64,000 nucleotides of DNA from Bdellovibrio bacteriovorus (GCF_025558485.1 NZ_CP102930.1:806001-870000); one strand, 5' to 3'. Shown: positions 53,135 through 61,809, counted from the stretch's first letter. Program-made: numbers and translations. Notes: generated by a model from the sequence alone, not told the origin.

Positions 53135-54132
53135 TCGCGACCCACCGTCACCTGATCCTGACCACTGCGAGCTTCGCCGCGGAATGGATAGCCCTCGAAA
53201 TCACGACCGAAAGAAAGAAGCTTATTACCTGTCAGGATTTCATAAACCCAGGAGGCCGTGAAATACGGAACCGCTTCAACCATTTTGTGTTCAGAACCAT
53301 TAATATACAAACGACTGGCGCGCGCCGCCGCCGGAACCGCATCCCAGTATTCATCCAGCACACTGGTTTCGATATACTGATCCTGACGAGCCACCATCAA
53401 ATGCAATGACCTGGCCGGGATCATGTTGGTCAAATCCACCGGACGGAATTTACGAATTCCCTGCACCAGACGGAAAGTGGCTTCAAGCTTGAAAGGATTT
53501 TCCAGAACCACAGGCTCTGCCTGCGGATAAGTTGCATAAATGATCTGATGCAAATAGTGATCGTACAGCTCATCATCCGTCATTTTGTTGTACGGGAAAA
53601 TCTGACGAGTCGCCCAGATTTGGGATTTGATCCAGCGATCCTGACCTTCCAATGGACGCGTGAACGGCGCCATCATGATCAGATTTTTCACCAGAGATGG
53701 ATAAGCGGCGGTGAAGCCCGCAGCCACACCACCGCCATAAGACAGTCCAGCAATATTAAATGGACCTTTTAATTTCATTTTCTCAAGAAGGACTTTCAGA
53801 TCCTGCACCTGATCCTGAACGGGAACGGGCGCCACCATCGGTGCATACTTCAACAAAGTCTGCCCCTGTCCGATCGGGTCATAACGAAGAACACCCACAC
53901 CTCTGGCCACCAGGACGTCAACAAAGCGATCCCATTGACGGGTGCTGTAGGTCAGACCATTCACCAAAATAACCGTGGGCTGCTTTTCTTTCGCAGGCAC
54001 ATAATCCACAAAAAGCTCTTTTTGCGGAGTGATTTGCACAAATCCCTTCACCGCTTCAGCATTCGCCAAAGATTCCCAGGACACAAAGAAACCTGATACC
54101 AAGACAAACAAAGCCAAGAACAGAGATCTCAT
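53131..54132 (-). CDS. Exported alpha/beta hydrolase
   Basis: A 333-residue protein with signal peptide (MRSLFLALFVLVSGFFVSWESLANA). Elbow GLSYGGGVAAGF carries the Ser; VILVNGLTYSTRQWDRF holds the oxyanion segment; ASRLYINGSEHKMVEAVPYF contains the catalytic His. Probably an esterase or acyl hydrolase of the envelope. ATG 54132 is set by GGAG eight bases away. Central gene of the fabG-like/hydrolase/hydrolase operon. Confidence 0.85.
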   Translation of the reverse strand: MRSLFLALFVLVSGFFVSWESLANAEAVKGFVQITPQKELFVDYVPAKEKQPTVILVNGLTYSTRQWDRFVDVLVARGVGVLRYDPIGQGQTLLKYAPMVAPVPVQDQVQDLKVLLEKMKLKGPFNIAGLSYGGGVAAGFTAAYPSLVKNLIMMAPFTRPLEGQDRWIKSQIWATRQIFPYNKMTDDELYDHYLHQIIYATYPQAEPVVLENPFKLEATFRLVQGIRKFRPVDLTNMIPARSLHLMVARQDQYIETSVLDEYWDAVPAAARASRLYINGSEHKMVEAVPYFTASWVYEILTGNKLLSFGRDFEGYPFRGEARSGQDQVTVGRE

Positions 54133-54163
54133 CGAAGTCACTCCTTCAAAAAGTTTTTAATGA

Positions 54164-54913
54164 TTACAGAACAATACCGCCGTCAACACTTAGAACAGTG
54201 CCATTGATATAGCTGGCCTGCTCACTGGCAAGGAACAAACACGCATTTGCAATATCTTCCACCTCACCCAGACGGGTCACCGGAACTTTCGCTGCCATGC
54301 CCTCCAGAACTTCTTTGGGCATCGCTTTGGTCATCGCCGTTGCAATAAAGCCCGGAGCAATCGCATTGGATGTAAAGCCCTTGCGACCCAATTCTTTCCC
54401 CCAGGTTTTAGCCATCCCGATAACACCCGCTTTCGCCGCAGCGTAATTGGTCTGACCAAAGTTGCCATACAAACCCACCACAGAAGAAATGCTGATAATG
54501 CGCTTGTGTGCGGATTGCGGATTAAATTTTTCCAACAAAGTCTTTGTGACATTGAACAAACCCGTCAGATTTGTAGAGATCACGGCGTCCCAGTCTTCCG
54601 GCATCATCTTGGCGAAAGATTTATCGCGCGTGATACCGGCATTGTTCACAAGAATATCCACAGCCCATGGCAAAGATGCTGCGGCCTTGGCTACAGAATC
54701 ACGATTGCCAACATCCACTTGCGCCAGATGAAGTTGCGCTGAATATTGGGAAAGTTCAGCCTTCACATTTTGCAGTGCCTGCTCGGAATAGTCCCAGATG
54801 GAAACATTTCCACCAGCTTCAAGAAAGCTGCGAGTGATTTGAAAACCGATGCCGGAAGCACCACCAGTAACAACTGCATTTTTATTTTTGAAATCAAAAG
54901 TAATATTGTTCAT
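54164..54913 (-). CDS. FabG-like short-chain dehydrogenase
   Basis: A 249-residue SDR. Cofactor motif TGGASGIG (residues 16-23), NNAG at about 90, catalytic Ser in ISISSVVG and Tyr-Lys in TNYAAAKAG, closing IAPGFIATAMTKAMP and GTVLSVDGG. This is the classical FabG/PhaB pattern, reducing 3-oxoacyl-ACP or -CoA. The OleD type of head-to-head hydrocarbon clusters is a longer extended SDR, so this is not one. Divergent from the KAS III-like gene. Confidence 0.9.
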   Translation of the reverse strand: MNNITFDFKNKNAVVTGGASGIGFQITRSFLEAGGNVSIWDYSEQALQNVKAELSQYSAQLHLAQVDVGNRDSVAKAAASLPWAVDILVNNAGITRDKSFAKMMPEDWDAVISTNLTGLFNVTKTLLEKFNPQSAHKRIISISSVVGLYGNFGQTNYAAAKAGVIGMAKTWGKELGRKGFTSNAIAPGFIATAMTKAMPKEVLEGMAAKVPVTRLGEVEDIANACLFLASEQASYINGTVLSVDGGIVL

Positions 54914-55005
54914 ACGTCACGAGTACCCCGAATCTCCCCCCTCCCGTCAAAGGAAAAAGCACTTTTTCGCTCGGAGTATAGAGTTAAAGCTCTAAAAAAG
55001 TTTTC

Positions 55006-55034
55006 TTGCCAAAGTCGCAAAACTGATTTGTAGA
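55006..55034 (+). promoter_or_regulatory. Candidate promoter of the KAS III-like gene
   Basis: TTGCCA (55006-55011), 17-base spacer, TGTAGA (55029-55034), 27 bases before the ATG. The -10 match is only moderate. Confidence 0.35.
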
Positions 55035-55060
55035 TAAGCGAAATCGCAAAGGAATAAACA

Positions 55061-56068
55061 ATGAACACGACAAGAAAAGCGACCATTGTAGGAACCGGTA
55101 TGTACGCGCCTGAACGCGTGGTTACCAATCAATACTTTAATGATCTTTACAAAAAGGACATCGGAACTTTCTTAAGTGAACAAAGGAATATCCGCGAACG
55201 TCGCTGGATGAACCCTGAACAGCGCACTTCTGACCTGATTCTACCCGCTGCGGAAGAAGCCATGAAGGTTGCCGGCATCACAGCCAAAGATTTGGATCTT
55301 ATTATTGTTTCGACCGATACACCTGACTATCTTTCTCCCTCCACCGCCTCGGTGGTGGCGTATCGTCTGGGTGCGGTGAATGCAGGAACTTATGACATCA
55401 ACACGGCGTGCGCCGGGTTTGTGGTTGGCTGTGACATTGCCTCTAAATACATTGCCGCTGACAGCAAGTACAAAAACATCCTGGTCGTCGGCGCCTATGG
55501 CATGAGCAAGTATCTGAACTTTGACGACTACAAAATTGCTTCTCTATTTGCCGATGGCGCAGGGGCCGTGGTTCTGCAACCATCCAAAGACAGTTCGGGC
55601 TTTATCGACAGCCAGATGTACACCGATGGTCAGTATCACGACTATATGGGAATCTATGCCGGAGGCACCGCTCAACCCGTCAGTCATCAAGTCATTGAAA
55701 ACAAAGGTCACCTGCTGGCTTTCCCAAAACGCATCCCACCTGAAACCAACGGGATTCACTGGCCACGCCTGACTCATCAGATCCTGGATCGCATTAAAAA
55801 GAATCCTTCTGACATTCAGCATTTCTTCATCACACAGTTCAATGTGCAGAGCATTTACGAAACCATGGATCAATTGTCCCTGCCTCGTGAACGCGCCCAT
55901 TACGTCATGGATCGCTATGGTTATACCGGATCAGCCTCCATCGGCATGGCGGTGGCGGATGCGGCTTACCAAAAGAAAATGAAAAAAGGCGACTTGGTCT
56001 TTATGTTGGGTTCAGGCGGTGGTATGAGTATGGCGGCCTTGGCCTTGGAGTGGGGATACGACACTTAG
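55061..56068 (+). CDS. KAS III/FabH-like beta-ketoacyl synthase with altered catalytic residues
   Basis: A 335-residue thiolase-fold protein. Nucleophile Cys117 is present in DINTACAGF, and GAGAVVLQ, LGSGGGMSMAALALEW close the fold. The canonical FabH His segment PHQAN is FITQFN here (Thr258 in place of His), and the Asn segment GNTSAAS is GYTGSAS (Tyr288 in place of Asn). So the decarboxylation dyad is absent, while acyl transfer via Cys remains possible. This suggests a non-decarboxylating acyltransferase or a diverged function. First gene of an operon with an acyl-CoA synthetase (21-base gap). Confidence 0.9.
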   Translation: MNTTRKATIVGTGMYAPERVVTNQYFNDLYKKDIGTFLSEQRNIRERRWMNPEQRTSDLILPAAEEAMKVAGITAKDLDLIIVSTDTPDYLSPSTASVVAYRLGAVNAGTYDINTACAGFVVGCDIASKYIAADSKYKNILVVGAYGMSKYLNFDDYKIASLFADGAGAVVLQPSKDSSGFIDSQMYTDGQYHDYMGIYAGGTAQPVSHQVIENKGHLLAFPKRIPPETNGIHWPRLTHQILDRIKKNPSDIQHFFITQFNVQSIYETMDQLSLPRERAHYVMDRYGYTGSASIGMAVADAAYQKKMKKGDLVFMLGSGGGMSMAALALEWGYDT

Positions 56069-56089
56069 TCGTCTAAACAAGAGGGACAC

Positions 56090-57595
56090 ATGGAACTGGA
56101 TTGGCTGAAAAGATGGAATCTGTATTCACCGCAAAATATTGCCATTCAAGATGGCGATACCGGGCGTGAATTTTCCTATGCTCGCTTGTTTGAACTTGCA
56201 AACAAAGGGGCCAGACTTTTTAAACAGCAATTCCAAATTGGCAAAGGCGACCGCGTCGCCGTGCTGGCCACGAATGAACTGGAATATGTGTTCCTGTTTT
56301 TTGCCTTGCAACGACTGGGCGCCATCATGGTGCCAATCAATTTCCGCCTGACTCAAAGGGAAGTTCGTCACATTCTGACTGACTCTGCCCCGAAGCTCGT
56401 AGTTCTTCAGGAAAATTTAAATTCGCTGCTGGAGGGACTTTCCAGCGACGAAGTTCCGCAAAAACTTTTCCTGCAAGGGGCAAACAGTTTTGCCTCTGCA
56501 CTGGAAGCCACGCACGACCCTGCGGAAGTCGTTTTTACTCCTGTTGAAAATGATCCCGTTATGATCCTTTACACTTCCGGCACAACCGGCAATCCCAAAG
56601 GGGCTGTGCTGACGTACCGGATGCTGTTCTGGAATTCCATCAACACCACCTTGCGTCTGAATATTTCGCAAACTGACTGTACGGTGATCTTCCTGCCATT
56701 CTTCCACACTGGCGGCTGGAATGTGTTAACGACTCCGTTCATTCATCGCGGAGCCAAAGTGGTCTTCCTGAAAAAGTTTGATGCCGATCAGATTCTGCGC
56801 CTTAGCGAAGAACAGAAGGCGACACTCTTGTTTGGTGTGCCAACCACCATGGATATGATGGCGCAGTCCCCGCGCTTTTCGTCCACTGATCTTAGCCGCA
56901 TTCGTTATGCCATTGTCGGCGGTGAACCCATGCCGCTGGAACTTATTAAGACCTGGGATAAAAAGGGGGTTCCGATTCGTCAGGGCTACGGCCTGACCGA
57001 ATTTGGGCCAAATGTGTTTTCCCTGAATGAAGAGGATGCTCTTCGCAAAATAGGATCCATCGGTTTTCCGAATTTTTATATCGACGCCAAAGTGGTTGAT
57101 AACGACGGCAGCGAACTGGGCAGCAATCAAGTGGGTGAACTGGTTCTGCGCGGGCCGATGATTATGCAGGGCTATTGGAAAAATGAAAAGGCCACTCAGG
57201 AAACCATCAAGGATGGCTGGCTTCACACCGGCGATCTGGTTCGTCGCGATGAAGAAGGCTATTTCTATGTGGTCGGACGCAAAAAGGACATGTTCATTTC
57301 CGGCGGGGAAAATGTGTATCCCCCGGAAGTCGAACAAATCCTAAGATCGCATCCATCCGTCATGGAAGCCGCTGTCATCGGCGTTCCTGACAACAAATGG
57401 GGCGAGGTGGGTAAGGCCTTTATCGTGCGTCAAACATCCGATTTGACCGCAGATGAACTTCTTAACCACTGCGCCAAGAATCTGGCAAAATTCAAAATTC
57501 CCAAGCATTTCGTGTTTCTAGCCGCCCTTCCGAAAGGCGATAGCGGAAAAATTCTGAAACGCCAGCTTGCGGCATCTGCTGGCGACCACACATAA
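56090..57595 (+). CDS. Acyl-CoA synthetase (AMP-binding ligase)
   Basis: A 501-residue ANL-superfamily enzyme. P-loop ILYTSGTTGNPKGAVLTY (about residues 158-175), adenine motif GYGLTEFGPNV, hinge WLHTGDLVRRDEEGYFYVVGRKKDMF and C-terminal catalytic Lys in PKGDSGKILKRQL. It activates a fatty acid to acyl-AMP and then CoA, supplying the KAS III-like partner. Long- or medium-chain preference cannot be told. Confidence 0.93.
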   Translation: MELDWLKRWNLYSPQNIAIQDGDTGREFSYARLFELANKGARLFKQQFQIGKGDRVAVLATNELEYVFLFFALQRLGAIMVPINFRLTQREVRHILTDSAPKLVVLQENLNSLLEGLSSDEVPQKLFLQGANSFASALEATHDPAEVVFTPVENDPVMILYTSGTTGNPKGAVLTYRMLFWNSINTTLRLNISQTDCTVIFLPFFHTGGWNVLTTPFIHRGAKVVFLKKFDADQILRLSEEQKATLLFGVPTTMDMMAQSPRFSSTDLSRIRYAIVGGEPMPLELIKTWDKKGVPIRQGYGLTEFGPNVFSLNEEDALRKIGSIGFPNFYIDAKVVDNDGSELGSNQVGELVLRGPMIMQGYWKNEKATQETIKDGWLHTGDLVRRDEEGYFYVVGRKKDMFISGGENVYPPEVEQILRSHPSVMEAAVIGVPDNKWGEVGKAFIVRQTSDLTADELLNHCAKNLAKFKIPKHFVFLAALPKGDSGKILKRQLAASAGDHT

Positions 57596-57604
57596 GCATT
57601 TTAA

Positions 57605-57636
57605 GTTATACAACGGCCGTTACTAGGGTTATACAA
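57605..57636 (+). promoter_or_regulatory. Direct repeat GTTATACAA upstream of a secreted-protein gene
   Basis: GTTATACAA is found at 57605-57613 and 57628-57636, centres 23 bases apart, in the 65-base gap before the gene at 57661. Spacing near two helical turns fits an operator for a dimeric regulator; no known regulator is assigned. Confidence 0.35.
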
Positions 57637-57660
57637 ACTCCTCGAACCGGAGATTGTACT

Positions 57661-58185
57661 ATGAAAAAGTTTGTATTAAGCCTGCTTGCAGCCACAAGTT
57701 TGATTTCTCTGAACGCCTTTGCTGACAAGCAATTCGTGGGCGCCGACAAATTCTATGATTTGATTCAAGAATACAAAGAAGTTTGCGGTGTTGCTGAATG
57801 CGTAAAGCCTTATCGTGAAATGTCCATCTATCAAGACGGCGTTCGCTCCATCTTTCTTTCTGAAGTGCAGTTCAAAAAATTGAACCAAATTGCACACAAA
57901 CAATCCTACATCTGGATGGACACAGTTCTTCAGGGCGACCTTCACTCTGACGGTCAAACTGTTCTGGAAGAAGTTGTGGCGATCTTCCGTTCCAACACAC
58001 TGGTTGCTTACAAAATTGATTACAGCGAAAAGGCTTGGTACGTGGGTGCCTGCAAGTGGGATGGTGAAAACGAATCCACACTCAGAGGCTGCCCAGAAGG
58101 TAAGATCCACGAATCTTCCTTTGTTTCACCGGACTTCAAAACCTTTATCCGTAATACCGACGACATCGCCAAATTCTATAACTAA
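57661..58185 (+). CDS. Secreted protein of unknown function
   Basis: A 174-residue exported protein with a clear signal peptide (MKKFVLSLLAATSLISLNAFA). The mature part is soluble and mixed alpha/beta, with four cysteines (VCGVAEC, GACKW and RGCPEG) likely paired as disulphides. No family recognised. The direct repeat in its promoter region suggests specific regulation. Confidence 0.75.
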   Translation: MKKFVLSLLAATSLISLNAFADKQFVGADKFYDLIQEYKEVCGVAECVKPYREMSIYQDGVRSIFLSEVQFKKLNQIAHKQSYIWMDTVLQGDLHSDGQTVLEEVVAIFRSNTLVAYKIDYSEKAWYVGACKWDGENESTLRGCPEGKIHESSFVSPDFKTFIRNTDDIAKFYN

Positions 58186-58213
58186 AAGCAGCTCGTCAAA
58201 GGTCGAGTAATCA

Positions 58214-58260
58214 ATACTTGTCAGGATGTCCGAAGGAATCTCGTGTAAACTGACAAGTAT
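58214..58260 (+). repeat. Perfect 11-bp inverted repeat containing the protease start codon
   Basis: ATACTTGTCAG (58214-58224) and CTGACAAGTAT (58250-58260) are exact complements with a 25-base loop; the ATG of the matrixin-like gene begins inside the right arm. No standard ribosome binding site lies between the arm and the ATG; AAGGAA is in the loop. Confidence 0.55.
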
Positions 58261-58903
58261 GTTGAAATTTCTCGTTTTGCCTCTGACATTGCTAGCTCTG
58301 TGCTCATGCCAGAAAGGGCCTACACTTGGGCCCGGCGACGAGGATCTTTTAGCCAGTGCCGCAGAAAATGACTGCGGTTTTGTGCAAAACTCTTACGGCC
58401 AACGCGTTTCCTGGAAGGGAAACATCCCTGTCCGCCTGAAACTTCACAAAGACTTTCCCGCACAATATGAAGAAGCCCTGAACCAAGCTGCCGCCCACTG
58501 GAACGAAGCAGCCGGGATGACTCTTTTTTATTTCGAGCACACCAGCGACCCTTTGCCTGATGCCGCCACCAAGGACAGTAAAAATACAATTCACTGGCAT
58601 CAGACCTGGCCCAATAAAAACGTCAACTATCAGGGACTGACATCCCTTTACTGGAAAACCAACAAGCTTTACGAAGCTGACGTCGCAATCAACAATGAAT
58701 ACTTCAGCTACTTCACAGGAACGACCCCAACAACTGTCAAAGACGTGCATCTGGAAAGTTTGCTGGTGCATGAATTGGGTCACGTGCTGGGTCTCAAACA
58801 CCGCAGCACCGTTCCCAGTGTAATGTGGGCTGTATTAAACGGCGGTTCCGTTCGTGACACTCTCACGGATGCGGACCGCACGACTATAAAGTGCGAGTAC
58901 TAG
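58259..58903 (+). CDS. Matrixin-like metalloprotease lipoprotein
   Basis: A 214-residue lipoprotein: signal peptide ending LCSC (lipobox; Cys18-20 region). Zinc-binding motif HELGHVLGLKH near residue 170 and the Met-turn SVMWAVL define a metzincin of the matrixin/M10 type. The preceding DVAINNEYFSYF and NTIHWHQTWP match the family strand and cleft. ATG 58259 starts the lipoprotein signal; an ATG at 58226 would add 11 polar residues. It probably cleaves proteins from the outer membrane. Confidence 0.87.
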   Translation: MLKFLVLPLTLLALCSCQKGPTLGPGDEDLLASAAENDCGFVQNSYGQRVSWKGNIPVRLKLHKDFPAQYEEALNQAAAHWNEAAGMTLFYFEHTSDPLPDAATKDSKNTIHWHQTWPNKNVNYQGLTSLYWKTNKLYEADVAINNEYFSYFTGTTPTTVKDVHLESLLVHELGHVLGLKHRSTVPSVMWAVLNGGSVRDTLTDADRTTIKCEY

Positions 58904-58904
58904 T

Positions 58905-59597
58905 ATGAAGAAAAACCGGACGCCCCTACAAAAGATGTCCCGAATGCTAAGCCTGATTTTGCTGATGGCCGCTCTTCCGTTTGCTCTGCATGTTCTGGAC
59001 AAAAAGTTTTTGCCAAAAAGAAATATCGCCTCTGACGGAGGCCTTAGCACTGTGGGCAGCCAAAGCGATAACTTTGATCTTTCCGAAGCCTCTCCGGAAG
59101 AGTTCCGCAAAGCCTTCAAATATCAGGTCCTTAAAAACGTCGAACTGGATTCTTTTGCAAGTGGCCCGGGCATCAAACTGGGTTTGTTCCTGATGAAAAG
59201 TCCCGCGGGGTCACGCGTATTTGTCTGCGACCGCTATCCCACTTTGGATTTGTATTTTGCAGCTGAAGGTATTGCAATTTCCGGGGAAATTCCCAAAATG
59301 GTTGTGCGAGTTCCCTGCACCGTCAGCGAAGATCAAAATCATATCGCCGCATTCCCGATTCCCTTTCAACAGATTTTCCAAAGCCCGGTCAGCCAGTTTG
59401 AATTCACGACTTCAGCTCCGGGCATTCGCGAAGCAGGTAAGATTTATTTCCGTAATGTTGTGGATGAATGGCCTCAGGAATGGACATGGACAGGCGTGAA
59501 GTTCTACGGTCAGGACGCGTCTGACACTTTGGAAATCAGTGGTTATGAAGTGATTTCGGTATTGGGAGAACCCTTAGTGCTCCCTGCTGCAGATTAA
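58905..59597 (+). CDS. Membrane-anchored protein of unknown function
   Basis: A 230-residue protein with a hydrophobic N-terminal helix (MLSLILLMAALPFALHVL, residues 14-31) and a mostly beta-rich periplasmic part (LGLFLMKSPAGSRVFVC, YEVISVLGEPLVLPA). Two cysteines (RVFVCDRYP and VRVPCTVS). It starts one base after the protease stop, so the two are one operon. No family recognised. It meets a convergent gene with no gap between stops. Confidence 0.72.
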   Translation: MKKNRTPLQKMSRMLSLILLMAALPFALHVLDKKFLPKRNIASDGGLSTVGSQSDNFDLSEASPEEFRKAFKYQVLKNVELDSFASGPGIKLGLFLMKSPAGSRVFVCDRYPTLDLYFAAEGIAISGEIPKMVVRVPCTVSEDQNHIAAFPIPFQQIFQSPVSQFEFTTSAPGIREAGKIYFRNVVDEWPQEWTWTGVKFYGQDASDTLEISGYEVISVLGEPLVLPAAD

Positions 59598-60041
59598 CTA
59601 ACGGACAGGCTCAAAGGTCGGCACATAGCGGACCTTGTCTTCCCCTTTGGCCTTCTTTTCATAGTCCTCGTAAGCCTTGCGATGACTTTCAACCTCACGG
59701 GCCAGCATCTCATCAATCTCACGATTCTTTTGATCATTGCGCGTATCCATGGCTATAGCAGTGCGGTCGGCCGCTGGCTGCCAGGTGTCGCCGATATACA
59801 CAGCATTACCTTCAAAGAATTGCACTTCTTTTTCAAAACGGATGCGTTTGTCATAAAAAACATAGGTCCAGCGGTCTTTGCCATGAAAGCGCTGGGTGCG
59901 GGTGGGGCTTCCCATCAGATTCAGAACGTCATCTTTTTCCATTCCCGGAGTGATTTCGTTAAACTGCTTTAGCATGGATGTCTGGCAGGCTGTCGTCAGC
60001 AAGCTCAGCGAAATCAATGGAATAGCGAAATATCGGAGCAT
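59598..60041 (-). CDS. BamE/SmpA-like lipoprotein
   Basis: A 147-residue lipoprotein (lipobox TTAC). The middle (ITPGMEKDDVLNLMGSPTRTQRFHGKDRWTYVFYDK) is the BamE pattern GMxxxxVxxxLGxP...WxYxF. BamE is a small subunit of the barrel-assembly machinery; this may be it or one of several paralogues, since Bam members elsewhere are not seen. The last 50 residues are a charged helix, longer than in BamE of E. coli. Confidence 0.75.
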   Translation of the reverse strand: MLRYFAIPLISLSLLTTACQTSMLKQFNEITPGMEKDDVLNLMGSPTRTQRFHGKDRWTYVFYDKRIRFEKEVQFFEGNAVYIGDTWQPAADRTAIAMDTRNDQKNREIDEMLAREVESHRKAYEDYEKKAKGEDKVRYVPTFEPVR

Positions 60042-60127
60042 ACTTCCCCCACTCTTCTAAGGTATCAGCTTCCACCGATCTCTCAAAGTGAGCAACTTTC
60101 TTTTGTCTCATTTTGATGCGCGGAAAA

Positions 60128-60406
60128 TTATTTTTTCAAAATGACAGGATCCACAAGGCCGGGTGCCGGTATTGTCGTTGCTTTGCCAGCCTCGCCGTGA
60201 GCTTCAGCGGCATTGTGCTTTTGTCTTTCCTCGGGTGTGCTGTACTGGCTGCGCACCTTTTTCAATGTTCTTTTCACAGAGGATCCCAGGCTCATCTGAT
60301 TTTCCATTTCTTCAATGGACTTCAAATCAATGCGCTCATATTCCCTTTTGGCCGCCACCCCTTTTTCCGGGTAACGATACTTTAGCAACATCTCATGAAG
60401 TAGCAT
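60128..60406 (-). CDS. Small charged protein of unknown function
   Basis: A 92-residue hydrophilic protein rich in Lys and Glu (IDLKSIEEMENQM, RTLKKVRSQYSTPEERQKHN). It starts at ATG 60406, with AGG eight bases upstream, and is divergent from the lipoprotein gene. No domain recognised. Composition and codon use look like a real gene, but the start is weak. Confidence 0.55.
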   Translation of the reverse strand: MLLHEMLLKYRYPEKGVAAKREYERIDLKSIEEMENQMSLGSSVKRTLKKVRSQYSTPEERQKHNAAEAHGEAGKATTIPAPGLVDPVILKK

Positions 60407-60442
60407 TTGCCTGAAGCCGGTTTTAAACTTAGCATTGATTAT

Positions 60443-60907
60443 ATGAAATCAATGTCTTTGCTTCTTGGAGTCTGCTTCTTGCTTTCGGCATGTGCCACCA
60501 ACCAAAAAAGTCGTTTTGCGGCCACGGGCATCGGTATCGGTGTGGGCGCTGTGATCGGCGCAGCCACAGCGCCCGAGGATGAACGCCCCGAGCTTCACGC
60601 CATGTACTGGGGCGGTATTATTGGTGTGGTTTCTGCGGTGGCCGCGAACTTTTACTTCAGTGATGAAAAAGACATGGAAGTCATGCGCCTGGAAACAGAA
60701 AAGATGAAAGCACAGCTGGATTTCTTCCAGAACGGTCCGGCAACTTTGCTAAAAGAAACCACGGGTAAAGCGGATAAGAAGTACTTCCAAAGCGGCAAGG
60801 CCAAAATCAAACTCTACAAAATCGATCAGTGGGTGGATGAAGGCCCGAATAAAAAATACCACCGCGATCAGATGATCGAGATCCTTCCTCTGGACAAGGC
60901 TGAATAA
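60443..60907 (+). CDS. Lipoprotein with glycine-zipper segment
   Basis: A 154-residue lipoprotein: signal peptide to lipobox LSAC, then a Gly-zipper (GIGIGVGAVIGAAT) and a second hydrophobic stretch, a coiled-coil-like segment and a basic C-terminus (AKIKLYKIDQWVDEGPNKKYH). Its TAA overlaps the ATG of the TraE-like gene (TAATG). The lipoprotein plus TraE-like order resembles traV and traE of F-type type IV secretion loci, but I cannot confirm homology. Confidence 0.75.
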   Translation: MKSMSLLLGVCFLLSACATNQKSRFAATGIGIGVGAVIGAATAPEDERPELHAMYWGGIIGVVSAVAANFYFSDEKDMEVMRLETEKMKAQLDFFQNGPATLLKETTGKADKKYFQSGKAKIKLYKIDQWVDEGPNKKYHRDQMIEILPLDKAE

Positions 60908-61809
60908 TGAAAACGCGTGTTTTGGTGATTTTGCTGGCAGGCAGCCTTGTTTGGGCCGGAAGTGTCACTTACTTGTACTGGCAGCTTAAAAACAATCCCC
61001 GCGTTGTGGCCATCACCATGGATGCCGGCAAAGAGTCCCTGCAAAACATGCAACTGGGTGAAATGGAAAAAATGACTTTCCTGCGCCAGTATCTGGAGCG
61101 CTATTTCAACTACGACTCCAACAACTTCTGGCAGTCGCAAACCTCTTTGGCTTTTTTGATGTCGCCAAAACTCAGCGAAGAACGTATCCGCGAAGTCAGC
61201 CGCCTGCGCGAAAAGGTTCAGCAAAAAAATCTATCACAGGCAGGCCGTCTGCTGGGCCTAAAACAGCTACCTGATGGCTCCTATCAAGCACAACTGCATC
61301 TGCGTATCACTGAAAATGCCCAGAAAAATGATCTGTACATAAAAACTCAGATCCGTCTAAGCAACACCGAGCGCACGCTGGAAAATCCGTGGGGACTGGT
61401 GGTCAGCAGCATGCAACTGTCCTCGGCGCCGACGGCTCCGGACTTTATGGCGGTAGCGCATGCCAGAGCTCAAAGCCCCGTTTTGCTGACCTTTCCCTGT
61501 GCGATTGAAAATATCGAAAATCCGCGTGAAAATGATCTGAAAATTAAAATCACCACTTTAAATATCAGCGAATTGCAAATCACACCGGCAAAAACATTTA
61601 CCGGATCAGTGTCACTGCTGGCGTCCTGCAAGGAGCTGGAATTTAAATTTGATCTGACCAGTGAAGGAAAAGAAAAAGATCTGTTCGTGGCCTTCCCTGA
61701 ATCCGCCGGAACCATTCGCCGCAAAGAAGTGGTCCCCGGAAAAATTCACAAAAAAGACATTTACGAAAAAACCATCGAAAATGTTTTGGGTATAGAACTG
61801 GATCAATAA
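60907..61809 (+). CDS. Membrane-anchored protein resembling TraE/VirB8 plus a TraK-like half
   Basis: A 300-residue protein. Residues 1-25 form a single anchor helix. Residues 30-180 follow the TraE (VirB8-like) layout: an FLRQYLERYFNYDSNN helix, a SEERIREVSRLREKVQQ helix, then strands (YQAQLHLRITEN, VSSMQLS). Residues 190-300 are beta-rich (VLLTFPCAIENI, LNISELQITPAKTF, FVAFPESAGTIRRK) and resemble TraK. This order would be a TraE-TraK fusion. Homology is suggested by pattern only. Meets the next convergent gene without a base between stops. Confidence 0.65.
   Translation: MKTRVLVILLAGSLVWAGSVTYLYWQLKNNPRVVAITMDAGKESLQNMQLGEMEKMTFLRQYLERYFNYDSNNFWQSQTSLAFLMSPKLSEERIREVSRLREKVQQKNLSQAGRLLGLKQLPDGSYQAQLHLRITENAQKNDLYIKTQIRLSNTERTLENPWGLVVSSMQLSSAPTAPDFMAVAHARAQSPVLLTFPCAIENIENPRENDLKIKITTLNISELQITPAKTFTGSVSLLASCKELEFKFDLTSEGKEKDLFVAFPESAGTIRRKEVVPGKIHKKDIYEKTIENVLGIELDQ

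Noticed and set aside
52355-57595. A true OleABCD hydrocarbon cluster
   Set aside because: The reductase is a short FabG-type SDR and the thiolase-like enzyme lacks the OleA His and Asn; only the enzyme classes match.
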